Shown here piece by piece: positions 40,565-52,597 of a stretch of DNA of 64,000 nt. Source of the DNA: Lithospermum erythrorhizon. Its lineage: Eukaryota; Streptophyta; Magnoliopsida; Boraginales; Boraginaceae. Made by a program: the position numbers and the translations under genes. The notes under the pieces were generated by a model. That model saw nothing but the letters and a program-made list of their open reading frames with translations, was not told the DNA's origin and made no database searches. How positions within the stretch are numbered: position 1 is the stretch's first letter; the number at the start of each line of letters is the position of its first letter. The stretch is taken from positions 62,001 through 126,000 of the forward strand of contig JADFUC010000419.1 in assembly GCA_019722365.1 (NCBI GenBank), read 5' to 3'.

Positions 40565-41175
40565 TATTGGAACTATGAGAAATTCGATTTTATAAAATAC
40601 ATGTTGAACATTTTAGATGATGCAATGATTTATTCATTTCAAATTATATATATATAAACCGAACTATATAATAAATGTATTATAAACTTCAGTTTAAGTG
40701 AAACACGAAGGAAACATTAAGTAATCGAATCACGGGACTCGATTTGGGGAGTTTTTATCTCCTGAAAACTCTCCTTGAGTTGTTTATTTAAGTGGCTTAA
40801 ACATACACAAATTCACTAATGCTAATACTCATATTTTTTATTTAATAAATAAAATATTCTCTCTCCACCTCCACCAAAAAGTCGAACCTTTTCCCCTTTG
40901 AAAGAATTGATTTCTTTTCATCTTTCATTTCTAGTTTATACTTTAAGCGTTCTAGTAAACGTACGGAAGTGTTCGTCAATTTGCTGGTATGGAAGATCTT
41001 AGAGATATGACTTAGTATTGTGACCAATTCAGTCTGCTTCTTACGATATAATAGACCAAAGGTACACACTTGTACCAATTATTATTATTTTTTTTTGTGG
41101 TGATTGTACAATCCGTAGTATTCTGGGATTCGTATCCATTAAGTTTAGAACTTGATTATACGTTAAGAACACCTA
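40565..41175 (+). repeat. 5' LTR of a copia-type element (copy 4)
   Basis: It starts tattggaac and ends near aagaacaccta, just before a primer site tggtctcagagc at 41179-41190. It is shorter than its sister LTRs. Confidence 0.55.
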
Positions 41176-41178
41176 CCG

Positions 41179-44100
41179 TGGTCTCAGAGCTCGGTTACGT
41201 GATTACAATTATGTAAACAAGCGTGAAAAATATTTTTGCTAAATTATGGACTGTTTTGCACATTTAGTTTGTGTTTTATGGTGTTTTAATTCCTATTGAT
41301 GAATTATGGTAATAAAATAATTAAATATAATTAAAAGTTAATTATTTTTGAAATTAATCAATGTGAAAGATTTTCAAATAATATTTCTAATTTTTGAGAA
41401 TTTTTTCGAATTGCTTTATGTCGGTTTATTAATTGGCTTGAGTAAAAGCGATTGATTACATTCGGGTATCGAGACTGAGGAAAGAGATTAACGACTCTGA
41501 CGCAGCATCGGCCGGGGATGGCGTGTCGTAGCGTCGGCCAGAAATTTGGCGTCGATAGTGACTTAAATCGAGTCGAAAGTCCAAGCGGGATTATTTCGGG
41601 TCAAGCGATTTGGCCGGACTGACCCGACTACACTCGATCCGGACCCGGTCGAATTGGCTTGACATGTGGTATCAGCGTCGCGGTGCTAACGTCGGCTGGC
41701 GTGGCGAGTGTTGGTTTTGGTCGTGTGGTTTGGGCCATTCGAACCGTGTTTTAGACTGATTGGGCCGGGCAGCCAGTCACACGATCGGTGTGAGTTGCAC
41801 GTTTGGGCTGGGTGGACGGTTTCTTTAGGCCGCAGCGGGTTTTGAGGCACTCTTTTGGTCCGTTTGTTTTATTAAATGGAATTGATTGAGGTTTTTGGTT
41901 GATCGAACTGATTATTGATGAATTTTTTTTGCTTTAAATTGATTTGTTGGACATCAATTGAATTGAATTAATTTAATTTCATGATGAAAACTTATTTTAA
42001 TCAATTATTTCAATCACATTAAAATTAGTTCTAATTAGATTATATTAAATATTAATTAGTTCTTGGAATCAATTAAAGCTAATGGACTTAGGTCAATTAA
42101 GTTCCAATTTTGATTAGGTTTAATCATGAAATTTCGAATTCGATTTAATTAATACCGAGACCCAAGATTATTAGATTATTAGAGTTTCAAATTATTACAT
42201 GATTTAGTAATTAATCATCATAAGTGTAAAATGAGTATTTTTAGAAAATGCTAACTATATTTTAATATTAAATATTAAATGAACACTAGAATTAGATTTC
42301 TAGTGACTTTACACTTAGATAAATTAAATAGTTTATTTCATTTGATGATTATTCTTCCCATGCAATGTGTGTGCCTACTTTTTTCTTCATCCATGCATGT
42401 TTATTTAATATAATATTGATTATTTATCATGCATAATATAATATGATATATTTGATGGATGCCATGGACCTTGTGATATATTCTTAAATTATATAGATAA
42501 TATGGCCTATAAGTATTATTCTACCTAAGGTGTTCTAGTCTTGTATTTATAGAAATGCATTAAAAGTTGGGATAATTAATCGTAATGATTCAAAATTAAT
42601 TATTAGATATTAATCCACCTTAGAGGATAGGTCAACAAGAAATATTTATGAAACTGAAGTGTAGTTTAGAAATATTTCACACTAATAATTATATCACAAT
42701 TTTCAGTAAAGGGTTATATTTTTTTTATGACTCATGGGTGTATTTTTTTAGCTTGTTTGATTGATACATTTGTGATATTAAGTTTGTAAAATATAACAAA
42801 TCCCACCTATTAAATAATAGGTGTTATTATTTACCCAAAATGTAAACTAGTAATAGGGGATCAACTTTGTGTGTAAAATTGCTAAAATACGGAAGGCGTG
42901 TAAATGTCTGGGATGCCGTCACATAGAATAGTATAAGTTACTTGTTCTAGAACTCGAGCTTATACTTTTTCATTTCTGAATTTATATTGATACTTTTGAG
43001 TGCTTGCTTTACGGTGATTTTCAATATACGATGTGGATCTGTTGACATAGAAGATTGCCCGATATAGTCGAGTTGAGCACGATGAGTCGCAAGATTATGA
43101 TAATTAAGTAATTGTGTGATAAATGGCTTTGCTTGCATGATTTAAAATGAAATGTTATGCGTCTTTGTCGTTAGTTTTATGTTGTGTAAAGTTCTTGGTA
43201 TACTTTTGTGTGTTTAATTGGGATTAATAGCTAGTATAGTTATTGTATTATCTGATTATAGAATATTTTATGACATATAGATTAAGTTGTTCCTTATGTA
43301 TTTTCTACTGTAGTCACTATGGAAGTTTCCCCAGTCTCGATAAATGATCTACAAGCCCTATATCATAAATTCATAATCCTTATGACGGAACCAATTTTAT
43401 TGAGTGGTCGCATCGACTTAAAACGACACTTGATACTAATGATAAAGGATATGTATTGGAAAGGGAATCCCGGACGCTCCAGAGGACGACGATCATATTC
43501 ACCTAAAACGTGTATACATGAAGCACTTATGATGCGAAGGAAGCTAAGTTAGTAATGCAAATTTACTTGGGAATCACCAAACTGTATAGTTTAGAAGAGA
43601 ATTTGGGATTTACGAACCCAAGGAGCATATACGATCTGAAGTTAAAACCCCATGCGACATAGAAGGCAAAGCGTTTGAAATGTTACGCGAAGTCAACTTG
43701 AATAATCGGGGAATTCAGCGTATGCGATATGGTAAAATTAGTCGGGCTACTCGATTTTCGAGACTTGATATAGGGGACATTGGCAAAGGATGTTATTCAA
43801 AGTGTGTATCTCGAGGACTCTCCACGAAGTCGTGTCCTGCTGAGTGTTGGCTTGTTCCACTTTATCCTTGATTTACAAGAAAATCATAGGTGATAAGTAT
43901 GAAGGGGATACAGGGAGATTCTGCTTCACTCATGGTGCTTTGAGGGTTAAGAAGAGTAGGCAGTCAAGTAGCAGTAGGCGTTCTCGAGCTCCCCAGAGAC
44001 TATCGAGAAAGTTTCCTACGGGGGCTTTTCAGCTGATGAGCATTGATTCGATCATAGATTCGTCTTGAGAGTAACCATATTATGACTTGACACTTCATTT
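41179..44100 (+). mobile_element. 5' part of a copia-type element: primer site, leader and gag remnant
   Basis: The primer site tggtctcagagc differs by one base from the initiator-Met consensus. A leader follows that parallels 33.0-35.2 kb, including a GC-rich block at about 41480-41860. After that comes a gag remnant from 43319. Nothing downstream of gag was recognised, so the element is truncated near 44.1 kb. Confidence 0.55.
43319..44070 (+). pseudogene. Copia-type gag remnant
   Basis: The frame from the ATG at 43319 begins MEVSPVSINDL. After a frame change, 43384 onward reads DGTNFIEWSHRLKTTLDTND, resembling the GTNF/Y..W motif near the start of copia gag proteins. Further frame changes follow before a stretch around 43790-43870 that still resembles gag. 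It is broken by several shifts and cannot give a full protein as assembled. Confidence 0.55.
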
Positions 44101-45545
44101 CATCACGATAATGTTGTTGACATTAGTACTTTATATTAATATTTTTTTTTGAAATATGCGAGGTCAAAGTAGAAAACTATTTGGAGATAGTCTGAACCAC
44201 AGGTATGAGGCGACACCCGGAGGACCAACTTTTATCGTTTTTAGTTAAGACTACTGTTTTATTTAAATAACCCGTTCATTATAAGTATTATTTACTAATA
44301 ATATTTTACTAAGCTTGGTGGTGTGCCATGTAGTGAGATTAAAATTTAGGAGAAATATTAAAATAATATTAAATTAGCGATGGGAGTAACTTGAGAGAAG
44401 GTAGTATAAACATTTTTCGAGAAGTGGTGTAGTTAAAGCAGTGAAATAATATGGTAGTAACGCTTAAATAATTTTAGGTGTGTAGTATTGTTGGTGTAAT
44501 ATATATTTTACATTTAGTTTAATTACTACCACACAAAACCGTAAACCATCCCTTGTTTTGTCACGAAACTACTACCTAACTAACTTGGGTTAACTTAACT
44601 TAACTAGGATGGGCTTAGCTCAAAAAGTAACCTATCATATTTGTATAAAAGACAAAATCCATCACTCTCCCCCAAAAAACCCCCCAAAATATAAGTGAGC
44701 CTCCCCGTGTTCCTCTAAAAAAAAATTCTTCCATTTTGTTGAATTAAGGCTACAGGATCGTTTACCCAACTTTTCAAATCACCCAAGGTATTATTGAATC
44801 GCTTTATTTTAGTTTTAAAGTTGTTTATTTTAAAAGAAAAATAAGAAATAAATAGTAAAAATATTTCAAAAATTATAGAATTTTTTTTTTGTGGAATTGA
44901 TTTGACACCTATAATTGAATTATGAAAGGAAGTTTTGATATTTAATATAAATTTTGGAAGGAAAAATATAAAATATGAAATAAATATCATACATTTTAAA
45001 AAAGTTAAAATATTAAATTGGGAAATCATATGAAAGTTACAAAAATTCCTTCAAATTAATTATTTTCTTTTATATATAGTATAGGCTTTATTACTGCTTT
45101 ATTGAAAATAATTCTTACAAAAGTCGACAGGATCTAAACATAAAAAATTATTAAAAACCATATGTAAATGAATTATTATTGATACATATTAATTGATTAA
45201 TATATCTTATATAACATATTGTTATGTTTTTCTTCAATTAATTGTGCATAAAATAAATATTTCCTTTTCATTGCAAATTAGTTAAAGAAAAAAACAAACT
45301 TTCAATTATAGTAAAAACTAATGATCTTATATTTATCGTCTTTAACAATTATAAATGAATTATATTCTCTGAGGTTTGCTAACTGTTCTTATCCGTCAAT
45401 AAAACACATGTTAATCCATCAGTAATATTCTTTGAGGTTTGCTAATTAAGTGATAGCTATCTAACACATAAATTTATCGATATTATAAAAATAAATTTAA
45501 TTTCCTAATCCATTTTGTCCACATTACCTTTACGTAATATATTAC
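44101..45545. other. AT-rich intergenic region, no gene seen
   Basis: No supported coding or RNA feature. The 104-codon open frame at 44715-45029 on the minus strand is low-complexity Phe/Ile/Lys sequence, as expected from AT-rich DNA. Confidence 0.5.
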
Positions 45546-45549
45546 TACT

Positions 45550-46700
45550 ACTACAAAAACCATAAACCTACGATGACATAGAAATTAATCTCTTAGGCTT
45601 TTACTTTGGTCAAGCAACATTCATTGCATTTGTATGCAACCTTTTTTCTTTGTAGAAATGTCCTTCCAAATAACATAACATCCCTAGTTTATTACGCAAC
45701 ACCCAAAGAGAAAACAAGATGTTCGATAATTCATGTTTCCTCCAATGAAATTTACCTTTCATCTTAGAGTAATATACACAAATTAAGAAAAATAAAAAAT
45801 AGTTAAAAATTACTTTAGTAGCCAGGAGCCGATGACAATTAATTGAAACTATACCAAATGTTGGTTGATAATTTAATAACAAAAAATAGTAAAAGGTAAC
45901 ATTAAAAATGTAAAATATTAATTTTTTATGTTAGAATGACAAGTAAACATATCCAATTTTTTTAAACTAGAATGACAAGTAAATATCACTTTGAGAAAGT
46001 AAGGGGTTCAACCGGTTCGGTTGGAGTTCGGTATTGAGCGAAATTAGAGCAGAGAGCACATTTCATCGGTTCTCTCCCAAGATCGAACCTAAATGGGTTC
46101 GGTTCACATCAGTTGATCCTATCGTTTATAGGTTCGGTTGGTTTAGGATTCATTTCGGATTTTGAGACATTTTTTAGCATATAGATCTTGAACTCGAAAT
46201 TAAGTCCTTAAACTATAGATTTAATCCCATGTAATTCAATGAACTCTTTTAAGATTAATTATACAATCTACATACACATTAATACATTACCCTTATTTTT
46301 ACATACTTTATTATTCACTTATATTATTAGTTTTAGAAGATTTATATATATTTTATTTCATTATACCAATAATGAACAAAGTTAAATCTAAATTCCCTTC
46401 TTAAAATTTACACATTAAAATACTACAAAATATTTTAGAAATGATAATAAATAAAAATTGAAAAATAAAATTTAGAAGCCGGTTCGGATTCGGTTAAGTT
46501 ATTTCAAAGGCGGAACTAAAGGGTAGTTCGGTTCACTCAGAAAGCGCTGAGCCAGTTCGGTTGACCGGTTAAAGATTATCTTAATTCGATTCGGTCGGTT
46601 CCGGTCGATTTTGTATTTTGTTGTCACCCTGTGAGAAAGTACATTCTACGCTTCTACTAGTCATGTGGAATTATGCAAATACCCTTCGTACCCATATAAC
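45550..46700. repeat. Duplicated segment, copy A
   Basis: About 45550-45730 and 46633-46700 match 50101-50320 and 50519-50600. Shared strings include gcatttgtatgcaacctttt, acgcaacacccaaagagaaa and tgcaaatacccttcgtaccc. Sequence after 47628 continues the match in part. Copy A carries a hAT-like and a Mutator-like insertion; copy B has neither. Confidence 0.75.
46001..46632. mobile_element. hAT-like non-autonomous element, 632 bp
   Basis: The exact 8-bp sequence gagaaagt occurs immediately before (45993-46000) and after (46633-46640), the duplication size of hAT elements. The ends are imperfect inverted repeats: aaggggttcaac on the left and, on the reverse strand from the right, acagggtgacaac. 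The interior is rich in ggttcgg-type phrases at both ends and carries no open frame. It sits inside duplicated segment copy A. Confidence 0.75.
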
Positions 46701-47627
46701 GCCTTATTGGCCGCCTTTTCAGAACTATTCTTTGGTACACATGAATTGCTGAAGCTATTTGTCTTGTAGGGCACTTTACGGGGCCAAACGCGAGCTTTCT
46801 TTTCTTATGCAGGCACCCCACGACCCCCTATTTTCACTAAAATACATAGTAAAATGACTATATTACCCCTAAAACACACAATGAAATGACTATGTTACAC
46901 TAAAATGACTATTTTGTCACCTAACTATTTATCTTAAAGTAACAAGTCTTCCTCCCTTACCCACCCTCATGACCCTTTGCTGCCGAGCCCCTGATTTCGC
47001 AGCCATCCTCCCCACTCTGGATCGCTTGTCGCTTGATTTGCACCACCGTCCCCCTCCCTCCCCTCCCGGACCCCGCTTCCACTTTACTTGTCCTTGAAGT
47101 GCGAGTTTCGAATCTGTGTGAATGGGAGGCAGGTGGAATCGCGTCGAGATTTATTGGAAGGCTGGTGCGTGGGATTACCGATACGATTCGCCGGAGTTTC
47201 TTTGTGGAGCTGCTGTTTAGACCGGAGTTCGAGTTTGCTGCTAGTTCGACTTGTCGGAGAAAGGAGGCAGGAGTACTGTCGGTGGTGGATGAAAGGCCGC
47301 CGGAGTTGATTGAAGAGATTCGCGGATACGTAGTGGGAGTATTAAGTGTGTTAGAATAAGGGGGGGTGTGGGTTAAATCCCTATCCTTCCAATCGCCTCT
47401 TTGGTGTAGTGTTAGGGACAAAATAGTCATTTCTTAACATAGTCATTTCATTGTGTATTTTAAAAAGGTAATATAGTTATTCCTGTCTTTAGTGAAGTGG
47501 ATTTAGGGGGTGAAGGGTACCTAGATAAGAAAAGAAAATTCAAAGGCTGTCCGAGAAAAGTTAGGGGTGCGAATAGTCAAACTCAGTGCCAATACTAGCG
47601 ATGAATTCGAGGATCGGTCGATAATAA
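46701..47627. mobile_element. Mutator-like element with long inverted ends and a GC-rich insert (Pack-MULE candidate)
   Basis: Long inverted repeats face each other: about 46770-46925 and the reverse complement of about 47400-47590 share ctttcttttcttat, tgactatattacc or taactatattacc, and cacaatgaaatgactatgtta. The flanks ccatataac (46692-46700) and gtatataac (47628-47636) match at 7 of 9 positions, fitting the 9-bp duplication of Mutator elements. The duplicated segment copy B reads cccatataatatgacaac, an uninterrupted site. The middle (about 46960-47370) is unusually GC-rich for this window. Confidence 0.7.
46957..47430. other. GC-rich insert of the Mutator-like element, possible captured gene fragment
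   Basis: Both strands are open here: 108 codons on the plus strand (47033-47359) and 157 on the minus strand (46957-47430). I recognise no domain in either. The base composition differs sharply from the flanks. Capture of host gene exons is characteristic of Pack-MULEs, so this may be a fragment of a cellular gene, but its source is unknown. Confidence 0.4.
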
Positions 47628-47636
47628 GTATATAAC

Positions 47637-47780
47637 ATATGACAACTCAACATTTTTCTTATCTGGAAAATGACCACATTAAATACATAAGTAAAAAGAA
47701 AGCGACACAAAAATCTATATTTCCTATTTCCCATAGTTTATATAATTGACACATCACATTATAGAAGTAATGGTATGTTA
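47637..47780. repeat. Continuation of duplicated segment A
   Basis: After the Mutator-like element, atgacaactcaac matches 50601-50613. Further on, tatttcctatttcccatag and taatggtatgtta match the region 51411-51570 of copy B. Confidence 0.55.
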
Positions 47781-47899
47781 AATTTTGTCTTTTGATTTTT
47801 AATATTTCACCAATGAACGTATGATCACAATTATATTTTACATTAAATTATGTTTATTCTATTTCTAGTGACACCGAACAAGCATCAGACCTCGTCATT

Positions 47900-49320
47900 T
47901 TGTGATTGCGAGTATTAAAAGAGAATGACACTTAGTATAAGCACTTGGCGGATGTCAGGTAACTTGACTTTTATACTTAATAGAACATCAAAATAACATC
48001 CTTTTTACCAACGGCCACAGCGGTGTCAAATTACTTCTCCTTAACATCGCTCAGCCATTATATCACTTTAATATTTTAGATTTATAACATTTATTTCATA
48101 TATATAATTATTAAATTTAATAATACAATAAATAATATCATAATTTTAAAATATATATTTTCAATAATTTTAATATTTTAATTATTTTTAAAATATTTTA
48201 ATAATTTTAAATATTTTTTTTTATTTCATATATATATTTTAAAAGTATTTTAATAGTATATATTTTTTTTTGAATTTCAAAATCATAATATTTTAATACA
48301 ATAAATAATATTTATTTTTTTTTTAAAATAACACACAATATTATTCATCACTCGAACTTGAGTCCATACATAATAAGCAAACATACATAAATTATTGAAA
48401 ACATACAATAAAACACACAGTAAAACATAGTAAACTTGAGGGTTTTAAAAAATCTGCCGTTCCAAATTTATTCCGAATATGAGTGCGGCGAGATCCTTAA
48501 CTCAGCGAATATCTTGGCCTATCCACGTAATTACACTTCAGAGCTATGAATATAGGTCGGATCGGCTTTGAACATTGCCAAGAGATATTTGTGATGAAAA
48601 TTGAGATATGTTAAAGTCAAACTACTGAAATGTGGTGTGTTTGTCTTAGGAATTTAGTTCGATCGTTAGACAGTTCATTTGAGAGGGAACATAGTTGTTT
48701 CTAGGAGCAATTGAATAACCATACGACATATAGGGATGATTATACGGGTAGTGCATGCCAAAATTTGGTGGCGTCATATATTGCAACTTGACATTGGTTT
48801 TAACGTCCTGTATTTTTGAGGATTTTCACATTGCATATTTGGTTGGAATTCGCAAATTAGAAGTTTGATGGTTGGTTAGGAATGTTTATAATTTACTGAA
48901 AAAGCATAGTTTTGTGAAGGATCATTAAGGTTTCATAAAAATCGAGAGAGAAAAGTGATTAAAGAAGAATAAAAAGGTGTAAAAACTTGATTTTTTTCTT
49001 GGTGTCCAAATGAATCTGAGCTAAACCGAAAAATAAAAATTAATTAGTGTAATTTTTTTTTTTTGCTTAATGTGTGCAAAAATAATTTACAAAAATGAAG
49101 CTCATGTGGCTCGCCACGTGTCGCTGGTACAATTGCGGCAGGACACGTGGCGCGAGCCGAGCGATCCATTTTGTTTTTTATTTCTTGTGGGACCCAGAAG
49201 GTGTTAAACTCGAGTGCTCAGGACCAAATTTTGATCCGATCATGGGTGTCAATTTGACACTCAATTGATCTACTTGTGTGAAATGATCACTCTTGACACG
49301 CAATTGATTACCTTAAGCAT
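47900..49320 (-). mobile_element. Relic of a PIF/Harbinger-type transposon
   Basis: On the minus strand about 48785-48650 reads QYMTPPNFGMHYPYNHPYM and, further on, SQMNCLTIELNS followed by a stop. This Asn/Pro/Tyr-rich style resembles the start of the DNA-binding ORF1 proteins of plant Harbinger elements. It is followed by an AT-rich part with long stretches of A and T (48080-48330). The ends could not be delimited and no transposase was found. The identification rests on impression and is tentative. Confidence 0.35.
49108..49158. repeat. Inverted repeat carrying two G-boxes
   Basis: The left arm ggctcgccacgtgtc (49108-49122) and right arm gacacgtggcgcgagcc (49142-49158) are reverse complements apart from two extra bases in the right arm. 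Each arm contains cacgtg (49115-49120 and 49144-49149). It is an island of high GC in AT-rich DNA and probably belongs to the transposon relic around it. Confidence 0.7.
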
Positions 49321-50100
49321 GATAGATATATTGATATGATTCCTTGAATCTGTATTTGGCTGTGGGTACCTTGTCACTTCAGGGGTGTAATATTTGAAAT
49401 TGAGGGTACGCTAATTATTCAAGTACATCGATCAAACTCACCTTAGATTAAGAAGCATATGAGTATTCACGTAGAAAAAATAAAAGATAATAATTTAAAT
49501 ATGTAGTAACAATTTATGAATATCAAATGATTACATATTTGAATTTCAAATAATAAAATTAAAACTCAAGACAAAAGAAATAAAGAATTACTAATAAAAT
49601 AATCTTTAAATTTGGCATTCAAAAAGAAGAAAAAACTATAAGATTATATGTATTCTAATTGAAAAATCCATCTTGCTATGAAAATTAAATCTATTTATTT
49701 AAATAGAGGATTATACAAAGTATTAATTACCCATCACAAAAATTTATCTATATTATTTCTATTAAATATCATATACAAATATAATTTTTTTTTCATTTCT
49801 ACTCGAGTTATGTTCACCTTCAACGCGTGTCTCTTAACCTTAAAATATCATTTCGTTTGTTTTTCCAATTGTCTAAATTAATAAACTTTAATCTTTTAAT
49901 TGACTTGTACAACTTTGATTTAAATCAAAATGATTATATCAATAGTTAAATACGGATAAAATACTAAATTGTATTATATGTTTCATAAAATAGTATTCAA
50001 CATGTTAAAAAATATTTGAAAAAAACAGTTTATATTATTAACATATCAAAATTAAAAAATGAATAATTTCTTAGAGATTGAAACAATAATATACTTATAG
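49321..50100. other. AT-rich intergenic region, no gene seen
   Basis: No supported feature; the short open frames are low complexity. Confidence 0.5.
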
Positions 50101-50610
50101 TACTACGAAAACCATAAAACTTCGATGACATAGAAATTAATCTATTAAATGGAATAAGAACACTTTGCCTATGGTCAAACAACATTCATTGCATTTGTAT
50201 GCAACCTTTTTTCTTTGTAGAAATGTCATATATTTATTGCATTTGTGTCCAAATAACATAACATATTAACATCCCTAGTTTATTACGCAACACCCAAAGA
50301 GAAAACAAGATGTTCGATCATTCGCCAACACTTAATTTTTTAATGCTCGAAATAAATCTTTGATCTTTAATTATTTTTTAATTATATTATTAAAATTTAA
50401 AAAATATTTTTAAAATCTGAATCGTTATATAAATTTTATATTTTAAAATAAAAGATAATTAATAATTGATGGTTAAAATTTAATTTAAAAAAAATTAAAC
50501 ATCAATATACATAGATTGGAAAGAATACATTCTACGCTTCTACTTCTACCAGTCACGTGCAATTATGCAAATACCCTTCGTACCCATATAATATGACAAC
50601 TCTAACATTT
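50101..50610. repeat. Duplicated segment, copy B
   Basis: It matches copy A (45550-46700). It lacks the hAT-like and Mutator-like insertions of copy A but carries a different AT-rich insertion at about 50325-50525. Confidence 0.75.
50325..50525. mobile_element. MITE-like insertion in duplicated segment B
   Basis: It shares an AT-rich core with 11513-11845 and 30042-30272, including tatataaattttatattt and ataattaataattgatgg. The ends are not clear. Confidence 0.45.
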
Positions 50611-50672
50611 TGTTATTATCATTTAAATAAAAATAAAATAAAATTTTGTACATATAATTTAATTAAAAATAA

Positions 50673-51327
50673 AACATGTTTGGCAAACTTCAATTTTTAA
50701 ATTCATGAGAAATCAAATTAAAATCATATCTATTTCTTCTAATCCACCTCCGTCCATATCTATTTCTTCTATTTCTTTCATGGTGGCAACTGACAACTTG
50801 CAAGAACATGATTAGAAAGCACATGGTTCAAAATTTTTACATTTACTCAATCATAAATTAAAATCAATTTAATATTTTTAAGTAATTTGTGTAGTGTTCA
50901 CTTCAATAAGCTATGACCCCTACAAAAGTTTCATATCTTAGAACCCTAGCCAAAAGTTTTTACAATTACTTCTTAAATCGAACAACCCACTTCAATTACC
51001 CTACACATTGTTGTTCTACAAGAGTGATACCTCCTACCTCTATTCAATTTTCATAATTTTGGGTCAAAATTTAAAACTACTATATTTTGAAAATAAAATA
51101 TGAAAAAGAAAGATGAACACAGAAGATTTGGGGAGGAAGAAAGAAGAAGATAGAGATGAAAAAGTAGGAGGAAGATGGAGAAGAAGAAAGAAATAAGATA
51201 GAGATGAAGACAAGACAGAAATCAAATTTTGAAAACAATGAGAACCAACTTTTTTTTGCTTTGAGATTTTCATAAAATTTTATTTTTTGTTTCATAAAAA
51301 AAAAAAAACATGATCACCAAACATGTT
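50673..51327. mobile_element. Possible MITE with AACATGTTTGG ends
   Basis: The left end aacatgtttgg (50673-50683) is the exact reverse complement of ccaaacatgtt at 51317-51327. The interior has no coding potential. A purine-rich stretch on the plus strand (about 51105-51215, runs of gaagaaagaag type) gives low-complexity open frames on the other strand. No target duplication was identified. Confidence 0.4.
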
Positions 51328-51392
51328 TTTTCTGTTTTGCTTCTCGTTTGATATCTTTTGCAACAAAAAAGCAGAAAAATACAAAATAATGA

Positions 51393-51491
51393 GGTTTCCA
51401 AACGGGCCTATATTTCCGATTTCCCATAGTATATTTATTATAGAGGTAATGGGGTTTCCAAACGGGCCTATATTTCCGATTTCCCATAGTA
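51393..51491. repeat. Two-copy tandem repeat, 60-bp period
   Basis: A 39-base block starting ggtttccaaacgggcc and ending cccatagta occurs identically at 51393-51431 and 51453-51491. A diverged relative (tatttcctatttcccatag) occurs in segment A near 47720. Confidence 0.8.
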
Positions 51492-51559
51492 ATTACGCCA
51501 CCATTGGTGATGAATTGCGTCTGTGGCGGCGTTGGCGTATCAGCGTTTTTTTATAGAGT

Positions 51560-52597
51560 AATGGTATGTTACATTTTGTCTTTTGATTTTTAATGGCATG
51601 TTTCAATTACAGTAATGAATGATAGAATATTAAATAGTCGCCGTTTTAAATTAATTGGCGTTTGGGATTAAGGTGTTAAAAGAAAACTTTGACCACAAAT
51701 TACTTTTTATTCACTAACCTAAAAAATATAAAGTTGATATCATTGTATTCGTTTTATAAAATATTTTCATAATATTATTTTATTATAATTTTTCATAATA
51801 TATATAAGAAGTAATTAATGATTGAAATTATGCTGGAAAAATGAGAAAGTATATTAATTTGAAATGGAGGAAGTATAACTAAAATGTCGACTTTATTTTT
51901 AATGTTGACTTCATTTTCAATATAAAATGGTCAAAAGTAATGAGGTTTGAACATTAAATAACTAAAAATAAAGGTTTAATCGATATAGGGCATAACTATT
52001 TCCAAACCAAAACATTTTTCACCCCATAGTGCAAAAAAATGATCGATAACTGTACTAAACATGAGGCGTAGAAATATGTTTTGTCATTATCAATTGAGGA
52101 CATACATGCCAAGATAACTATTTTCTTAATCAATTTATAAATTTATATAATGACAATAAAAAATATTAAATTATGATATGCATATTGTTTACTTTTATAA
52201 ATTGATGAAAAATCAATAAAAAATATCATGATATTAATACTCCGTAGGATAAAAAATGTAAGAAACTCTGTGATTGATGCCATCTAAAAGAATATTCAAC
52301 TTTTCACACCTATCTACACTTGATTCCTAATTCTAAATACATAATCGTTGAAGCTAAATATTCTACTATACCGACATTCATTATTGGTAAGTGCAATTCT
52401 GTGTAAAGGGTCCAAAGCTTTCACGTTTATGTTATTCTACATTTGAAAGTACTCTTTTCACTATTATCGAATGTCCAAGTGCTAAAAAATTGTGCACAAT
52501 AGAACTTAATTGTATGTTCAATTTTTAAAGTTCGATCAGGAACATTTTTTTAGTATGTTGCATAATACGGAGTACTTTTGAAAAATATGTTCAAATA
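51560..52597. other. AT-rich intergenic region, no gene seen
   Basis: No supported gene. The stretch 51620-51880 ends with aaatggaggaagta, which resembles a decayed MITE end, but the other end was not found. Confidence 0.45.

Noticed and set aside
51064..51295. Ser/Phe-rich minus-strand open frames
   Set aside because: They are produced by the purine-rich low-complexity tract on the plus strand.
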